This document shows, one piece after another, positions 33,906-42,799 of a DNA stretch of 64,000 nt. This DNA comes from Pseudarthrobacter defluvii (lineage in GTDB: Bacteria > Actinomycetota > Actinomycetes > Actinomycetales > Micrococcaceae). Position numbers and translations under genes: made by a program. Location: contig NZ_JAUSYG010000001.1 of assembly GCF_030816725.1 (NCBI RefSeq), forward strand, positions 3,100,001 to 3,164,000, given 5' to 3'. The notes beneath the pieces are model-generated. The model worked only from the letters and a program-made list of their open reading frames with translations, was not told the DNA's origin and made no database searches. Positions within the stretch are counted from its first letter, which is position 1; each line of letters starts with the position of its first letter.

Positions 33906-35207
33906 ATGGAAGCCGTGGTCGGCGGTGTGCCCGTCCATTTCGTTGAGCATGGCAGTGGAACACCCGTCCTTGCGCTGCACGGCGCCGGAGTGGACCACCG
34001 GGAGATCGCCGGCGGCCTGGAGCCGATGTTCCGCAGCCTCCCCGGATTCCGCCGCCTGTATCCGGACCTGCCCGGGATGGGCCGCACCCCGGCTCATGGG
34101 TCGCTCAACAGCAATGACGACGTGCTGGATCTGCTGCTCCGCTTCATCGACAGCGCCATCGGTGATGAACCGTTCCTTCTCATCGGCCAGTCGTATGGCG
34201 GATACCTGGCCCGCGCGGTTGCCCACCTCAGGCCCCGGTCCGCCGGGCTGGCCTTGATCTGCCCTATCGGCGCACACGCAGGGAACCTTCCCAAGCATGA
34301 GGTCCTCATGTCGTCGGTCCATGTTGCCGGCCTCGACGCGGAAACCCAGGCCTCTTTCCGCAGCTATTTCGTGGTCCAGACGGACGACACGCTGAACCGG
34401 TTCCAGCAGTTCGTGGCTCCTGCAGCATCCCTGGTTGACGAGCCGGGGTTGGCCCGGATTTTTTCGCGCTGGGAGCTGCGGGACCGTCCGGGATCGGCAG
34501 CGCAATATCTCCATCCGGTGCTGGTTCTGGCGGGGCGGCAGGACGCCACCGCCGGGTACGTGGATGGGTGGGCACTGGCGCGGGACTACCCGCGCGGCAC
34601 CTTTGCCGTGCTGGACCGCGCCGGCCACGCCCTGCTGCACGAGCAGCCCGCGCTCGTCGAGGCCTTCCTCGCCGAATGGATTGAGCGGGTGCGCGAAGAC
34701 CGCCCTGATGCCGTCCGGCTCCCGGCTCCCCTGGCCAGGACGACGTCGCGCACCTCGCCCGGTGCCGCCGTCGTACGTCCTAAAAAGCCGTTGTGCGGTG
34801 TGGGGGCCGGGGCTACGATGCTCCCGGGGAGAGGTCCTTTGTCTCGCGAGACTGGAAAGGGCCACGCACATGACCGACTTTTTCACCATGCAGCCCGGCG
34901 AGACAGCGCCTCCCCTCCCGGCGGGACCGGTCCTGTGCGCGGGGACAGCCGGCATGCGGCGCATCCACCGCTTTTTCCTCTGGGCCTATGGCGAGGCCCC
35001 CGGGCTGGTGCGTTCAGTCGCGGCGGCCGATGTGGCCCGTGCCGCGTATGTGGGGGAAGTGCTGGGCAATTTCGACAAGGTGCTGCACATCCACCACGAC
35101 GGCGAGGACCTGCTGATGTATCCGCAACTGAAGGAGCGGGCACCGGCGTGCGCGCTGCATATCGGGCAGATGCTCGAGCAGCACCGGCAGGTGACGGAAC
35201 GGCTTAA
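33906..35207 (+). CDS. alpha/beta hydrolase with anomalous C-terminal read-through
   Basis: The first about 285 residues (to about 34760) form a normal hydrolase: LALHGAGVDHRE, PDLPGMGRT, nucleophile elbow GQSYGG (Ser near 97), acid in AGRQDAT and base His in RAGHALLHE. The frame has no stop where the fold ends. It continues 120 more residues in a basic, low-complexity shadow frame that overlaps the hemerythrin-like gene by 338 bases. A lost stop, a frameshift or a sequencing error near 34750-34860 could explain this. Substrate unknown. Confidence 0.75.
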   Translation: MEAVVGGVPVHFVEHGSGTPVLALHGAGVDHREIAGGLEPMFRSLPGFRRLYPDLPGMGRTPAHGSLNSNDDVLDLLLRFIDSAIGDEPFLLIGQSYGGYLARAVAHLRPRSAGLALICPIGAHAGNLPKHEVLMSSVHVAGLDAETQASFRSYFVVQTDDTLNRFQQFVAPAASLVDEPGLARIFSRWELRDRPGSAAQYLHPVLVLAGRQDATAGYVDGWALARDYPRGTFAVLDRAGHALLHEQPALVEAFLAEWIERVREDRPDAVRLPAPLARTTSRTSPGAAVVRPKKPLCGVGAGATMLPGRGPLSRETGKGHAHDRLFHHAARRDSASPPGGTGPVRGDSRHAAHPPLFPLGLWRGPRAGAFSRGGRCGPCRVCGGSAGQFRQGAAHPPRRRGPADVSATEGAGTGVRAAYRADARAAPAGDGTA

Positions 35208-35595
35208 GGCGACTGAGCCGGTGCGCCTGCGCTGGATGGGGACCGCGGACGAGGAGTCGGCGTCGGAACTGGCCGCGCGATACGAGGACCTCTCGCGTGT
35301 CCTCAACGTGCACCTGCGCCGCGAGGTCACCGAGATGATGCCCGTGGCGGACCGGGTGATGACGGAGAAGGAGATGAACGCGACCGGGCAGCACGGGATC
35401 AAGGAACTCGACAGGAAATTCCTGGTGGGCTACCTCGGGATGGTGCTGGCCACGAATCCCCCTGCGGACCGGAAGGAACTGTTCAGGGAGATCCCTCCCC
35501 CGGTCCGGCTGGCTTACCGGCTGGTGGGCCGGCGGATGTACCGGAAGCAGTACGCCACGCTGTTTCCCGGGCGGCCGGTGCCCGAGACGCTGTAG
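34870..35595 (+). CDS. hemerythrin HHE-domain protein
   Basis: A 241-residue protein. The helical HHE-type domain has metal-ligand candidates in LHIHHDGEDLLMYPQL (near 78-90), LHIGQMLEQHRQV (near 98-107) and VLNVHLRREVTEMMP (near 155). These match the di-iron four-helix bundle; possible roles are O2, NO or iron handling. The N-terminus is short and the C-terminal 70 residues are basic and extended. The ATG follows AAAGGG. It overlaps the extended upstream hydrolase frame. A decayed paralogue fragment is found at 62706-62817. Confidence 0.83.
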   Translation: MTDFFTMQPGETAPPLPAGPVLCAGTAGMRRIHRFFLWAYGEAPGLVRSVAAADVARAAYVGEVLGNFDKVLHIHHDGEDLLMYPQLKERAPACALHIGQMLEQHRQVTERLKATEPVRLRWMGTADEESASELAARYEDLSRVLNVHLRREVTEMMPVADRVMTEKEMNATGQHGIKELDRKFLVGYLGMVLATNPPADRKELFREIPPPVRLAYRLVGRRMYRKQYATLFPGRPVPETL

Positions 35596-35600
35596 AAGTA

Positions 35601-35643
35601 CGACGGCGGGAGGCCGGCTTTGTGGGCCGGCCTCCCGCCGTCG
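35601..35643. terminator. strong bidirectional terminator hairpin
   Basis: A perfect 18-bp stem: CGACGGCGGGAGGCCGGC (35601-35618) pairs with GCCGGCCTCCCGCCGTCG (35626-35643) around a 7-base loop. It lies between the convergent hemerythrin and lipase genes, starting 6 bases after one stop and ending 25 bases before the other. No long T-run is present. Confidence 0.8.
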
Positions 35644-35667
35644 GACTGCCTGTTGTTCTCCGTCGGG

Positions 35668-36510
35668 TTAGAGGCAGACGGGCTGGTACGCCGGGTCCGC
35701 CGGACCGGACGGCTGGGCCAAAGCGTTGCCCACCAGTTGGTGCACCACAGGATCGTTCGGCGCCTGGTCGTGCTCGAAGATGTCAGCCGGGCACTTGTCC
35801 TGGATGGTGATGTTGGTGACCTGGCGCGCGGAGCCGTTGAGGAACTGGCTGTTGTACGGGATGACCACCTCGTCGTGGATGGTGGAGATGACGGTGTAGG
35901 CAGGGCCGGCGACGGTGTCGCCGACCGAGTTGAGTTCCTGCATGAAGGGGGATCCAGCCTGCTGGTCCGCGCAGGCAGCGCAGCCGGCTGCGGTGTAGTC
36001 GGGCGTGGGCACCAGATCCGGCGGCGGCAGGATCACGCCTTTGGTGCCGTGGTTGGACGGTACGATGCCGACGAGCTGGTGGACGTACTTGGCGCCGCCC
36101 AGGAAGCCCATGTAGTACCGGGGCATCATGCCGCCCTGGCTGTGGCCCACCAGGTCCACCTGCCTGGCGCCGGTGGCGGAGCGGACGGCGTCCACGAACG
36201 GAGCGAGTTCCTTGGCGGAATCCTTGACCGGCGCCGTGGCATAGACACCGTTGGTTTCGCCGTAGTTGAGGGCGAAGACGCAGTACCCCTGCGCCTTGAG
36301 GTATGGCGACAGGGTGGACCAGTTCTTCGCCATGCTCTCGAACGTGCCCGGGACCAGGACCACCGGATAGGGGTGCGCGGCGGACGGTTTGCAGGACCAG
36401 TCGTTGGCGCCGGGCGGGGAAACGTCGACGGCCTGGGCGGGCGCGGCCACCAGGGATGAGGCCAGGACTGCGGCGGCGGCAACGGACAGGGCACGGGTAA
36501 GGAATGACAT
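35668..36510 (-). CDS. secreted lipase/esterase (class 2 lipase family)
   Basis: A 280-residue exported hydrolase. The signal peptide ends near APAQAVD (about 29). The lipase oxyanion motif is VVLVPGTF and the nucleophile elbow GHSQGG (Ser near 132). The acid Asp and base His are in the C-terminal half (HDEVVIPYNS and VHQLVGNAL). Four or more Cys suggest disulfides (for example CAAC). It is likely to hydrolyse triacylglycerols or esters outside the cell. ATG 36510 has AGAGG upstream; the open frame extends to 36594 without signal-like sequence. Paired TGCACGAACGTGC motifs lie upstream. Confidence 0.88.
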   Translation of the reverse strand: MSFLTRALSVAAAAVLASSLVAAPAQAVDVSPPGANDWSCKPSAAHPYPVVLVPGTFESMAKNWSTLSPYLKAQGYCVFALNYGETNGVYATAPVKDSAKELAPFVDAVRSATGARQVDLVGHSQGGMMPRYYMGFLGGAKYVHQLVGIVPSNHGTKGVILPPPDLVPTPDYTAAGCAACADQQAGSPFMQELNSVGDTVAGPAYTVISTIHDEVVIPYNSQFLNGSARQVTNITIQDKCPADIFEHDQAPNDPVVHQLVGNALAQPSGPADPAYQPVCL

Positions 36511-36826
36511 GGAAACCTCTTTGTTCGTCTGTCTTCGGGGCGGCCAAACCTGATGGTCTTGGGGGTGCCCATCGGTTCCGGCCGGGGTTTCCATGCTTAC
36601 AGTGCTGCTGGTCCTCCGCAGCGGAACTGCACGAACGTGCGGCGAAACGGGCCCTTAAGCGGGGCGTTCTCCTTCACCGCAAAGCGGTGGAGGAAGGCGT
36701 TGTTACTGGTGAGTAGGGTTTCCTGCTGCACACGCCGGGATCCGCCCGCTCACTGGTACGTGCACGAACGTGCAAATGCAGCACGGAACCCGCGCTGGTG
36801 GGAGAGCCGAGGCAACCGGCGGACGC
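36511..36826. promoter_or_regulatory. lipase upstream region with paired TGCACGAACGTGC motifs
   Basis: No gene is supported in this 316-base gap. It holds the 3' end context of the GntR operon and the lipase promoter. TGCACGAACGTGC occurs at 36628-36640 and again at 36761-36773; the second is the full palindrome TGCACG-AA-CGTGCA. The copies are 133 bases apart. They are candidate operator sites for the lipase gene. Confidence 0.45.
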
Positions 36827-37525
36827 TCAGCCGTCCTTTTCTGTGAAGCGGCTCAGGTACCCCAGCCGGGATCCGTGGACGTGCGCGCCCATCTCCTGCT
36901 CGGCAGCCTGCGCGTTCCCGGCGTCGATCGCGGCCATGATGCCCCGGTGTTCGGCCCAGGACCGGATGCCACGGGAGCCCACGTCTGCGGCGTAAAGCCA
37001 CTCGATCTTGCCCGCGATCTGGCGGAGCAGCGCCGTCAGGGAGGAGCTGCGGCTGAGTTCGGCGATCCCCAGGTGGAAGCGGATGTTGAGTTCAGGCAGC
37101 AACTCCACCTTGCCGCTGGCCACCGCTTCATCGCCCTCGTCCAGGATTGCCGCCAGTTCCCGCCGCGTCTCCCACCAGTGTGAATCCGGACCTCCCGTGG
37201 AGAAATGGGCTGCGGCCCGCCGGGCGGCCCGGCGCGCTGTTGCTGCTTCCAGGGCCTCGCGCACCGCGAACAGGTCATCGGCGTCGTCAACCGGGATTTC
37301 TGACACCGTGGACCCGGCGAAGGGCTTCGACTCAACGAAGCCCTCCACCTCAAGGGCACGCAGTGCTTCCCGGACCGGAACCCGGGATATCCCGTATTTC
37401 GCGGCCAGTGCGGCCTCCGTGATCCTGGTCCCGGCGGGCAGCGTCCCGAAGATGATGTCGCGCCGGATCTCGTCCTGCACGCGGGCCCGGGGGGTCGAAT
37501 CACCGTTAACTAGCGAAGGCTGCAC
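36827..37525 (-). CDS. FCD-type GntR regulator of the peptide/gamma-glutamyl operon
   Basis: A 232-residue regulator. It has an N-terminal GntR winged helix (about 10-75, with GTRITEAALAAKYGISRVPVREALRALE) and a C-terminal FCD helical domain (about 85-220). FCD ligand residues appear in NIRFHLGIAEL, SWAEHRGIM and AHVHGS. GTG 37525 is preferred (GGAG 9 bases upstream), overlapping the ABC ATPase stop by 20 bases. It is the last gene of the six-gene operon and probably controls its own operon from the palindrome at 44499. Confidence 0.8.
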   Translation of the reverse strand: MQPSLVNGDSTPRARVQDEIRRDIIFGTLPAGTRITEAALAAKYGISRVPVREALRALEVEGFVESKPFAGSTVSEIPVDDADDLFAVREALEAATARRAARRAAAHFSTGGPDSHWWETRRELAAILDEGDEAVASGKVELLPELNIRFHLGIAELSRSSSLTALLRQIAGKIEWLYAADVGSRGIRSWAEHRGIMAAIDAGNAQAAEQEMGAHVHGSRLGYLSRFTEKDG

Positions 37526-39134
37526 CGGGTATCGCTCCAAGTAGTTCTCTGGTGTAGTCGGCCGAGGGCGCCAGGAAGACCTGGTCCACACTGCCTGCCT
37601 CAACCACTTTTCCTGTTTTCATGACCACCACGTTGTGCGCGATCTGGCGGACAACGGCCAGGTCGTGCGTGATGAAGAGGTAGGTCAGGCCCAGCCTATC
37701 CTGCAGGTCCCCCAGCAGGTCGAGGATCTGCTCCTGGACCAGGACATCCAGGGCCGAGACGGCCTCGTCCAGGATCAGCAGTTCCGGCTCCAGTGCCAGC
37801 GCCCGGGCGATCGCCACCCGCTGGCGCTGGCCGCCCGAGAGTTCGTGCGGCCGCCGCTGGGCCACTGTCCGCGGCAGCGCCACCTGGTCCAGCAGTTCGG
37901 CAACCCGTTCCCGCCTGCTTTCCCGCGTCCCCACCTTGAAGATCCGCAGCGGCTCATCGATCAGCCGCTCAATGCTGAAGGTGGGGTCCAGGGATCCGTA
38001 CGGGTCCTGGAAGACAGGCTGCGCGATGCGGCGCAGGGCACTGCGGGTGCGTGGATTGCTGGTGGAGATGCTCTCCCCCTTGATGAGGGCCACGCCTGCG
38101 GTGGGTGTCTCCAGGCCCAGGATGATGCGCGCAACAGTGGACTTGCCCGATCCGGATTCGCCTACGATTGCCGTGGTGGTAGCGCGCTGAACGTCGAAGG
38201 AGACGTCGTCCACGGCCTGGATGCGGCGGCCGCGCTGGCCGCGCAGCTTGAACTCCTTGGCGAGGTTCCTGACCGACAGCACCGGTTCCGGGCCCTGGCG
38301 CTCCGTCACAGGAGCCGACGTCGGGTCGGCGGCAAGGCTGGCCGACGGCGCCGCGGCGACGAGGCGCCGCGTGTACTCCTCCTGCGGATTCAGCAGCACC
38401 TCCCAGGGGGTGCCCGTTTCCACGATCCGCCCTTCGGCCATGACGATGATCCGGTCCGTCCGGTCCCCCGCCAGCCCCAGGTCGTGGGTGACGAACAGCA
38501 GGGAGGTGCCGCGGGCGTCCACCAGCGTCTGGAGGTGGTCGAGGATCTGCCGCTGGACGGTGACGTCCAGGGCGGACGTCGGCTCGTCGGCGATCAGCAG
38601 GTCCGGCTCGCCCGCCAGGGAAATGGCGATGAGCACGCGTTGGCGCATGCCGCCGGAGAACTCGTGCGGGTACTGGCTGTAGCGGCGTTCAGCGTCCCGG
38701 ATCCCGGCTTCGGTCATGAGTTCCACGGCGCGCTGCTTGATGGCGTCCCGGCCGCGCATGCCGTTGCTTGCCAGCGCATCGGCGATCTGGGCGCCCACCT
38801 TCATGGAGGGGTTCAGGTTGGACATCGGGTCCTGCGGGACAAGCCCGATCTTCTTTCCCCGGATGCCGCGCAGGTCCTTCTCGGAGGCGTCCGCGAGGTC
38901 TTCCCCGTTGAGCAGAATGGAGCCCCCGGAAACCCGGCCGGCGCCGGACAGCAGCCCCAGGATGGCGGCCACCACGGTGGATTTGCCGGACCCTGACTGG
39001 CCGACGATCGCCACCCGCTCGCCCTTTTTCAGGTCGAAGGAGACCTTGTGCAGGACCGGGGTGCCGCCGTAGCTGACCTCCAGGTCCCGGACGGACAGCA
39101 GCGTGTCTTCGTGTTGCTTAACGTCCTGCTGCAT
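37506..39134 (-). CDS. fused double ATPase of oligopeptide-type ABC importer (GsiA-like)
   Basis: A 542-residue protein with two complete ABC ATPase domains. Each has a Walker A (GQSGSGKST near 40 and GESGSGKST near 330), a signature (LSGGQRQRV in the second, FSGGMRQRV in the first) and a Walker B (ADEPTSALD, LDEAVSALD). The DppD/DppF fusion is typical of GsiA/YliA-type dipeptide or glutathione importers. It overlaps the GGT gene by 17 bases upstream and the GntR gene by 20 downstream. It supplies energy to the two permeases encoded earlier in the operon. Confidence 0.9.
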   Translation of the reverse strand: MQQDVKQHEDTLLSVRDLEVSYGGTPVLHKVSFDLKKGERVAIVGQSGSGKSTVVAAILGLLSGAGRVSGGSILLNGEDLADASEKDLRGIRGKKIGLVPQDPMSNLNPSMKVGAQIADALASNGMRGRDAIKQRAVELMTEAGIRDAERRYSQYPHEFSGGMRQRVLIAISLAGEPDLLIADEPTSALDVTVQRQILDHLQTLVDARGTSLLFVTHDLGLAGDRTDRIIVMAEGRIVETGTPWEVLLNPQEEYTRRLVAAAPSASLAADPTSAPVTERQGPEPVLSVRNLAKEFKLRGQRGRRIQAVDDVSFDVQRATTTAIVGESGSGKSTVARIILGLETPTAGVALIKGESISTSNPRTRSALRRIAQPVFQDPYGSLDPTFSIERLIDEPLRIFKVGTRESRRERVAELLDQVALPRTVAQRRPHELSGGQRQRVAIARALALEPELLILDEAVSALDVLVQEQILDLLGDLQDRLGLTYLFITHDLAVVRQIAHNVVVMKTGKVVEAGSVDQVFLAPSADYTRELLGAIPGAAFAS

Positions 39135-40938
39135 AGCCCTGGGCTCCCCTCGGGTTGGCGGCGGCCTTGAGGACGCCCGTTTCCGGGTCGCTCACCACCG
39201 ACGACAGGCGGCCGAGGGCCCAGTCGCCGGCGCGGGTGACCACGTGGCCGCGTTCTTCGAGTTCATTGATCACGTCGTCGCCAAGGCGGTCTTCAACGAC
39301 GGCGCCGCCCGGCGTCCAGGTACGGGGCCAGAAGGATCCCGGAATGGAGGTGGTGTGGAGGGAGGGTGCGTCAACCGCCTGCTGGGGTTCGTAGCCGCCC
39401 ACGATGGTGCGGAGCAGGTAGAGCAGCTGCCACTGGTCCTGCTGGTCCCCGCCGGGGGAACCCAGGGCCGACACCGCCTTGCCGTCCTTCAGAACCAGCG
39501 TGGGTGTCAGGGTGGTGCGGGGACGCTTGCCGGGGGCAAGGGTGGATGGAGCGCCGTCCTCCAGCCAGGTCATCTGGAGCCGCGAACCTAGGCAGAACCC
39601 GAGTTCCGGGATGGCCGGGGACGACTGGAGCCAGCCGCCGGAGGGCGTTGCTGAGACCATGTTTCCCCATTGGTCCACGACGTCGATGTGGCAGGTATCG
39701 CCGCGGGTTTCCCCGGTGGGCATGACGGTGGGTTCGCCCACGCCGGCGAAGGCAAGTTCGCCGTTTTCCGCGAGCGACGGCGGGAGGTACTCCGTGCGCA
39801 GCGGCGGGACGAAGGGTTCGTGGCCCGGGACGTTGCCGGGCCGGAACTCGTGCGAAGCCTTTTCGCCGATCAGCTGGCGGCGCTCCGCCGCGTACTCGGG
39901 GCTGAGGAGATAGTCCATCGGCACAGCGGCGTCGCCGTAGTACGCCTCGCGGTCGGCGATGGCCAGCTTCTGTGCCTCGAGGATGGTGTGCGCGCCGATG
40001 GCCGTGGACGGGTCCAGCCGGTCGTCGTCGAACCCTTCCAGGATGGCGAGGGTCTGCAGCAGCGCCGGGCCCTGCCCCCAGGGCCCGGTCTTGGCGATGG
40101 TGTGGCCGCGGAACTCGAGGGTGGTGGCGGGTTCGTAGCCGGCGGAGAACCCGGCGAAGTCGGCTTCCGTCATGACGCCTGCATGGTCCATGCCGGAAGA
40201 GTGGCGGTGGGGCGTGGCGAGGAACTTGACGGCGGCTTTGGCCACGAAGCCTTCGCGCCATTCCCGGCGGGCGGCGTCGATCCGTGCTTCGCGCGGGGCT
40301 GCTTCTTCCGCTTCCGCGGCGGCGATGAGCCGGTCCAGGACGTCCGCGTAGGCCGGGTTCTTGACGATGTCTCCGGCCGCGGGGATTTTCCCGTCCGGCA
40401 TCCAAAGGGCGGCCGACGTCGGCCAGTGCTCGGTGAAGAGCTCGGCCACGGTTTCGATGGTGGTCCCCACGCGGCCCACGATCGGGTGCCCGTTGCGGGC
40501 ATAGCCGATGGCGAAGGCCAGCACGTCCGCCAGCTCCCAGGTGCCGTGGTCCTTGAGGAGCAGCAGCCAGGCGTCGACGGCGGCCGGCACGGCGGCGGCC
40601 AGCGCGCCTGCCCCGGGCACCAGTTCCAATCCTTCGGCCAGGTAGTGTTCCCGTGTTGCGGCGGCGGGGGCAGGGCCCTGGCCCATGAGCACGACGGGTT
40701 CGGCGGGGTTTTCCGCCGTCGCAAACACGCCGGTCATGTCCCCGCCGGGGCCGTTCAGGTGGGGTTCGACGACGTGCAGGACAAAGGCGCCGGCGACGGC
40801 GGCGTCGAAGGCGTTGCCGCCGCGTTCCAGCACCGCTTGCGCGGACGCCGTCGCGAGCCAGTGGGTGGAGGCAGTCATGCCGAACGTGCCCTGGAGGGTG
40901 GGGCGGGTGGTGAAGCTGTCAGCAGGGGTGTAAGTCAT
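39118..40938 (-). CDS. gamma-glutamyltransferase family protein
   Basis: A 606-residue Ntn-hydrolase of the GGT family. The N-terminal GMTASTHWLAT and GGNAFDAAVA motifs are present. The autocleavage/nucleophile site reads GDTCHIDVVDQWGN, with Thr first and Cys where classical enzymes have a second Thr. The late SPGGDQQDQ and PRTTLTPTL regions also fit. There is no signal peptide, so it is probably cytosolic, as in other operon-encoded GGTs. Expected action is cleavage of gamma-glutamyl bonds in imported peptides such as glutathione. It starts 2 bases after the permease stop. Confidence 0.88.
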   Translation of the reverse strand: MTYTPADSFTTRPTLQGTFGMTASTHWLATASAQAVLERGGNAFDAAVAGAFVLHVVEPHLNGPGGDMTGVFATAENPAEPVVLMGQGPAPAAATREHYLAEGLELVPGAGALAAAVPAAVDAWLLLLKDHGTWELADVLAFAIGYARNGHPIVGRVGTTIETVAELFTEHWPTSAALWMPDGKIPAAGDIVKNPAYADVLDRLIAAAEAEEAAPREARIDAARREWREGFVAKAAVKFLATPHRHSSGMDHAGVMTEADFAGFSAGYEPATTLEFRGHTIAKTGPWGQGPALLQTLAILEGFDDDRLDPSTAIGAHTILEAQKLAIADREAYYGDAAVPMDYLLSPEYAAERRQLIGEKASHEFRPGNVPGHEPFVPPLRTEYLPPSLAENGELAFAGVGEPTVMPTGETRGDTCHIDVVDQWGNMVSATPSGGWLQSSPAIPELGFCLGSRLQMTWLEDGAPSTLAPGKRPRTTLTPTLVLKDGKAVSALGSPGGDQQDQWQLLYLLRTIVGGYEPQQAVDAPSLHTTSIPGSFWPRTWTPGGAVVEDRLGDDVINELEERGHVVTRAGDWALGRLSSVVSDPETGVLKAAANPRGAQGYAAGR

Positions 40939-40940
40939 GG

Positions 40941-41837
40941 TTATTTCTTTCGGCTGGTGGCGGCAGGGTCCAGGGCGTCGCGCAGGGCGTCACCGAACAG
41001 GTTGAAGGCCAGGCAGATGGCGGCGATGCCAAGGCCGGGGACGATGGCCGCTGTGGGTGAGCGGAAGAGGTACTGCTGGGCGTCGGAGAGCATGATGCCC
41101 AGGCTGGGTGCGGGCGGCTGGATGCCCAGGCCCAGGAAGGACAGCACGGCCTCACCGATCACCGCTGCGGGCATGATCACGGTGGCCTGCACAATTAGTG
41201 AGGAGGCGGTGTTGGGCAGGATGTGCTGGAAGATGATCCGCCCGCCGGAGGCGTCCATGGTCTTGGCTCCCACCACGAAGTCGCTTTCCTTGATCCGCAG
41301 GGTTTCACCGCGGATGATGCGGATCATCGCGGGGATATGGGCGATGCCGATGGCGAGTGCGGCGTTGCCGAGGCTGGGACCGGTGATGGCCACGAGCCCT
41401 ACCGCGATGATCAGGAAGGGGAAGGCAAGGGTGACGTCGTTGAGCCTGGAGATGATGGCGTCCAGCCACTTCCAGTAGCCGGCCAGCAGGCCCAGCGGGG
41501 TTCCGATGATCACGGAGAGCAGGACCGCCAGGACCCCCACCTCAAGGGAGGAGCGGATTCCGAAGACCAGCCGGGAGAAGATGTCGCGGCCCAGGTCGTC
41601 GGTGCCCAGCAGGAAGCCGACGGTGCCGGGTTTCTGGAACGGGGTGGCGAAGTGGACCTGCGCCGGATCGTAGGGGGCGAGGAGGGGTGCCAGCAGGGCG
41701 ACCAGGACCACGAGGGCCAGCAGGATGCCGCCGGCCAGGCCCAGGGGGTTGCTCCGCAGTGATTTCCAGATGCGCCCGCGGCCGGAGCCCAGGCCCGCTG
41801 AGCTTGGCGCCGCGGGGCGGATGTCGGTGACGGCCAT
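40941..41837 (-). CDS. ABC peptide importer permease, DppC type
   Basis: A 298-residue permease. A short cytosolic start is followed by five to six membrane helices and the EAA loop (IIRGETLRIKESDFVVGAKTMDASGGRIIFQHILPN) with the family Gly, and the DppC-type LLGTDDLGRDIFSR region after the first helix. ATG 41837 shares one base with the upstream permease stop (TGATG). With DppB it forms the membrane channel. Six-gene operon order: binding protein, DppB, DppC, GGT, ATPase, GntR. Confidence 0.9.
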   Translation of the reverse strand: MAVTDIRPAAPSSAGLGSGRGRIWKSLRSNPLGLAGGILLALVVLVALLAPLLAPYDPAQVHFATPFQKPGTVGFLLGTDDLGRDIFSRLVFGIRSSLEVGVLAVLLSVIIGTPLGLLAGYWKWLDAIISRLNDVTLAFPFLIIAVGLVAITGPSLGNAALAIGIAHIPAMIRIIRGETLRIKESDFVVGAKTMDASGGRIIFQHILPNTASSLIVQATVIMPAAVIGEAVLSFLGLGIQPPAPSLGIMLSDAQQYLFRSPTAAIVPGLGIAAICLAFNLFGDALRDALDPAATSRKK

Positions 41838-42787
41838 CAGTTGCTTCCTACTCGGATTCGCGGGTTGATCACGGAGTACAGGATGTCCACCGCAAGGTTG
41901 ATAAGGATGTACCCAACGGTGATGACCAGCACCACGGCCTGGATCACGGGGTAGTCCCGGGTGAAGACGGAGTCGAGGGTGAGCTTGCCGAAGCCGGGAA
42001 GCGCGAAGATGCGCTCCGTGACCACGGCACCGGAGATCAGTCCGCCGAGCTGCAGGCCCACGATGGTCACCACCACGATCAGCGAGTTGCGGAGCCCGTA
42101 GCGGAACAGGATCCGGCCGCCGCCCAGGCCCTTGGCGCGGGCGGTGCGGACGTAGTCCGTGCTCATGGTTTCGATCATGGAGGCCCGGGTCTGCCGGAGG
42201 ATGACAGCGGCCAGTCCGGTGCCCAGGATCAGCGCCGGGAGCGTCAGGTAGTACAGGCCGCGCACGGGGTTCGTTCCGACGTCGACATAGCCGGACGCCG
42301 GGAACCAGCCAAGGTTGACGGCCAGGTACAGGATGGCGAGCAGGCCGAGCCAGAAGCTGGGGACGGAGAGCCCGATCAGGGCGAAGCCGTTGGATAGCCA
42401 CTCCGGCCAGCGGCCGCGGAACCGCTCCGCCACCACGCCGAGCAGGACGCCCGCGACGACGGCCACCACGATGGCGTAGGCGGCCAGCCACAGCGTCACG
42501 GGCAGGGTGCTTCCGAGCAGGTCGGTGACGGGGGTTCCGGTGCGGGTGGATTTTCCAAGGTCCCCCTGCAGCAGCCGGGTGATGAAGGAGAAGTATTGGA
42601 CGGGAAGGGGCTGGTCCAGGCCAAGCTTGGCCCGGATGGCCTCCAGCTGTTCAGGGCTGGCTTCCTCCCCTGCCATGGCGATGGCGGGGTCGCCCGGGAG
42701 CTGGCGGATGCCAATGAAGATGACCACGGAGGCAAGGACCAGGGTGATGGCCGAGTGCCAGAGGCGGGTGGACAGGTATCGGATCAT
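41837..42787 (-). CDS. ABC peptide importer permease, DppB type
   Basis: A 316-residue permease with six membrane helices. It carries the DppB-type N-terminal SVVIFIGIRQLPGDPA pattern, the EAA loop (STDYVRTARAKGLGGGRILFRYGLRNS) and a C-terminal GYILINLAVDILYSVINPRIR. It starts 12 bases after the binding-protein stop and overlaps the next permease start by one base. It forms the transmembrane pore with the DppC-type permease. Confidence 0.91.
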   Translation of the reverse strand: MIRYLSTRLWHSAITLVLASVVIFIGIRQLPGDPAIAMAGEEASPEQLEAIRAKLGLDQPLPVQYFSFITRLLQGDLGKSTRTGTPVTDLLGSTLPVTLWLAAYAIVVAVVAGVLLGVVAERFRGRWPEWLSNGFALIGLSVPSFWLGLLAILYLAVNLGWFPASGYVDVGTNPVRGLYYLTLPALILGTGLAAVILRQTRASMIETMSTDYVRTARAKGLGGGRILFRYGLRNSLIVVVTIVGLQLGGLISGAVVTERIFALPGFGKLTLDSVFTRDYPVIQAVVLVITVGYILINLAVDILYSVINPRIRVGSN

Positions 42788-42799
42788 GGTGGGAGTCCC

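Noticed and set aside
33764..34964. 400-codon N-terminal extension of the subtilase frame
   Set aside because: The subtilase signal peptide starts at 33764; upstream codons run antisense to the hydrolase and hemerythrin genes.
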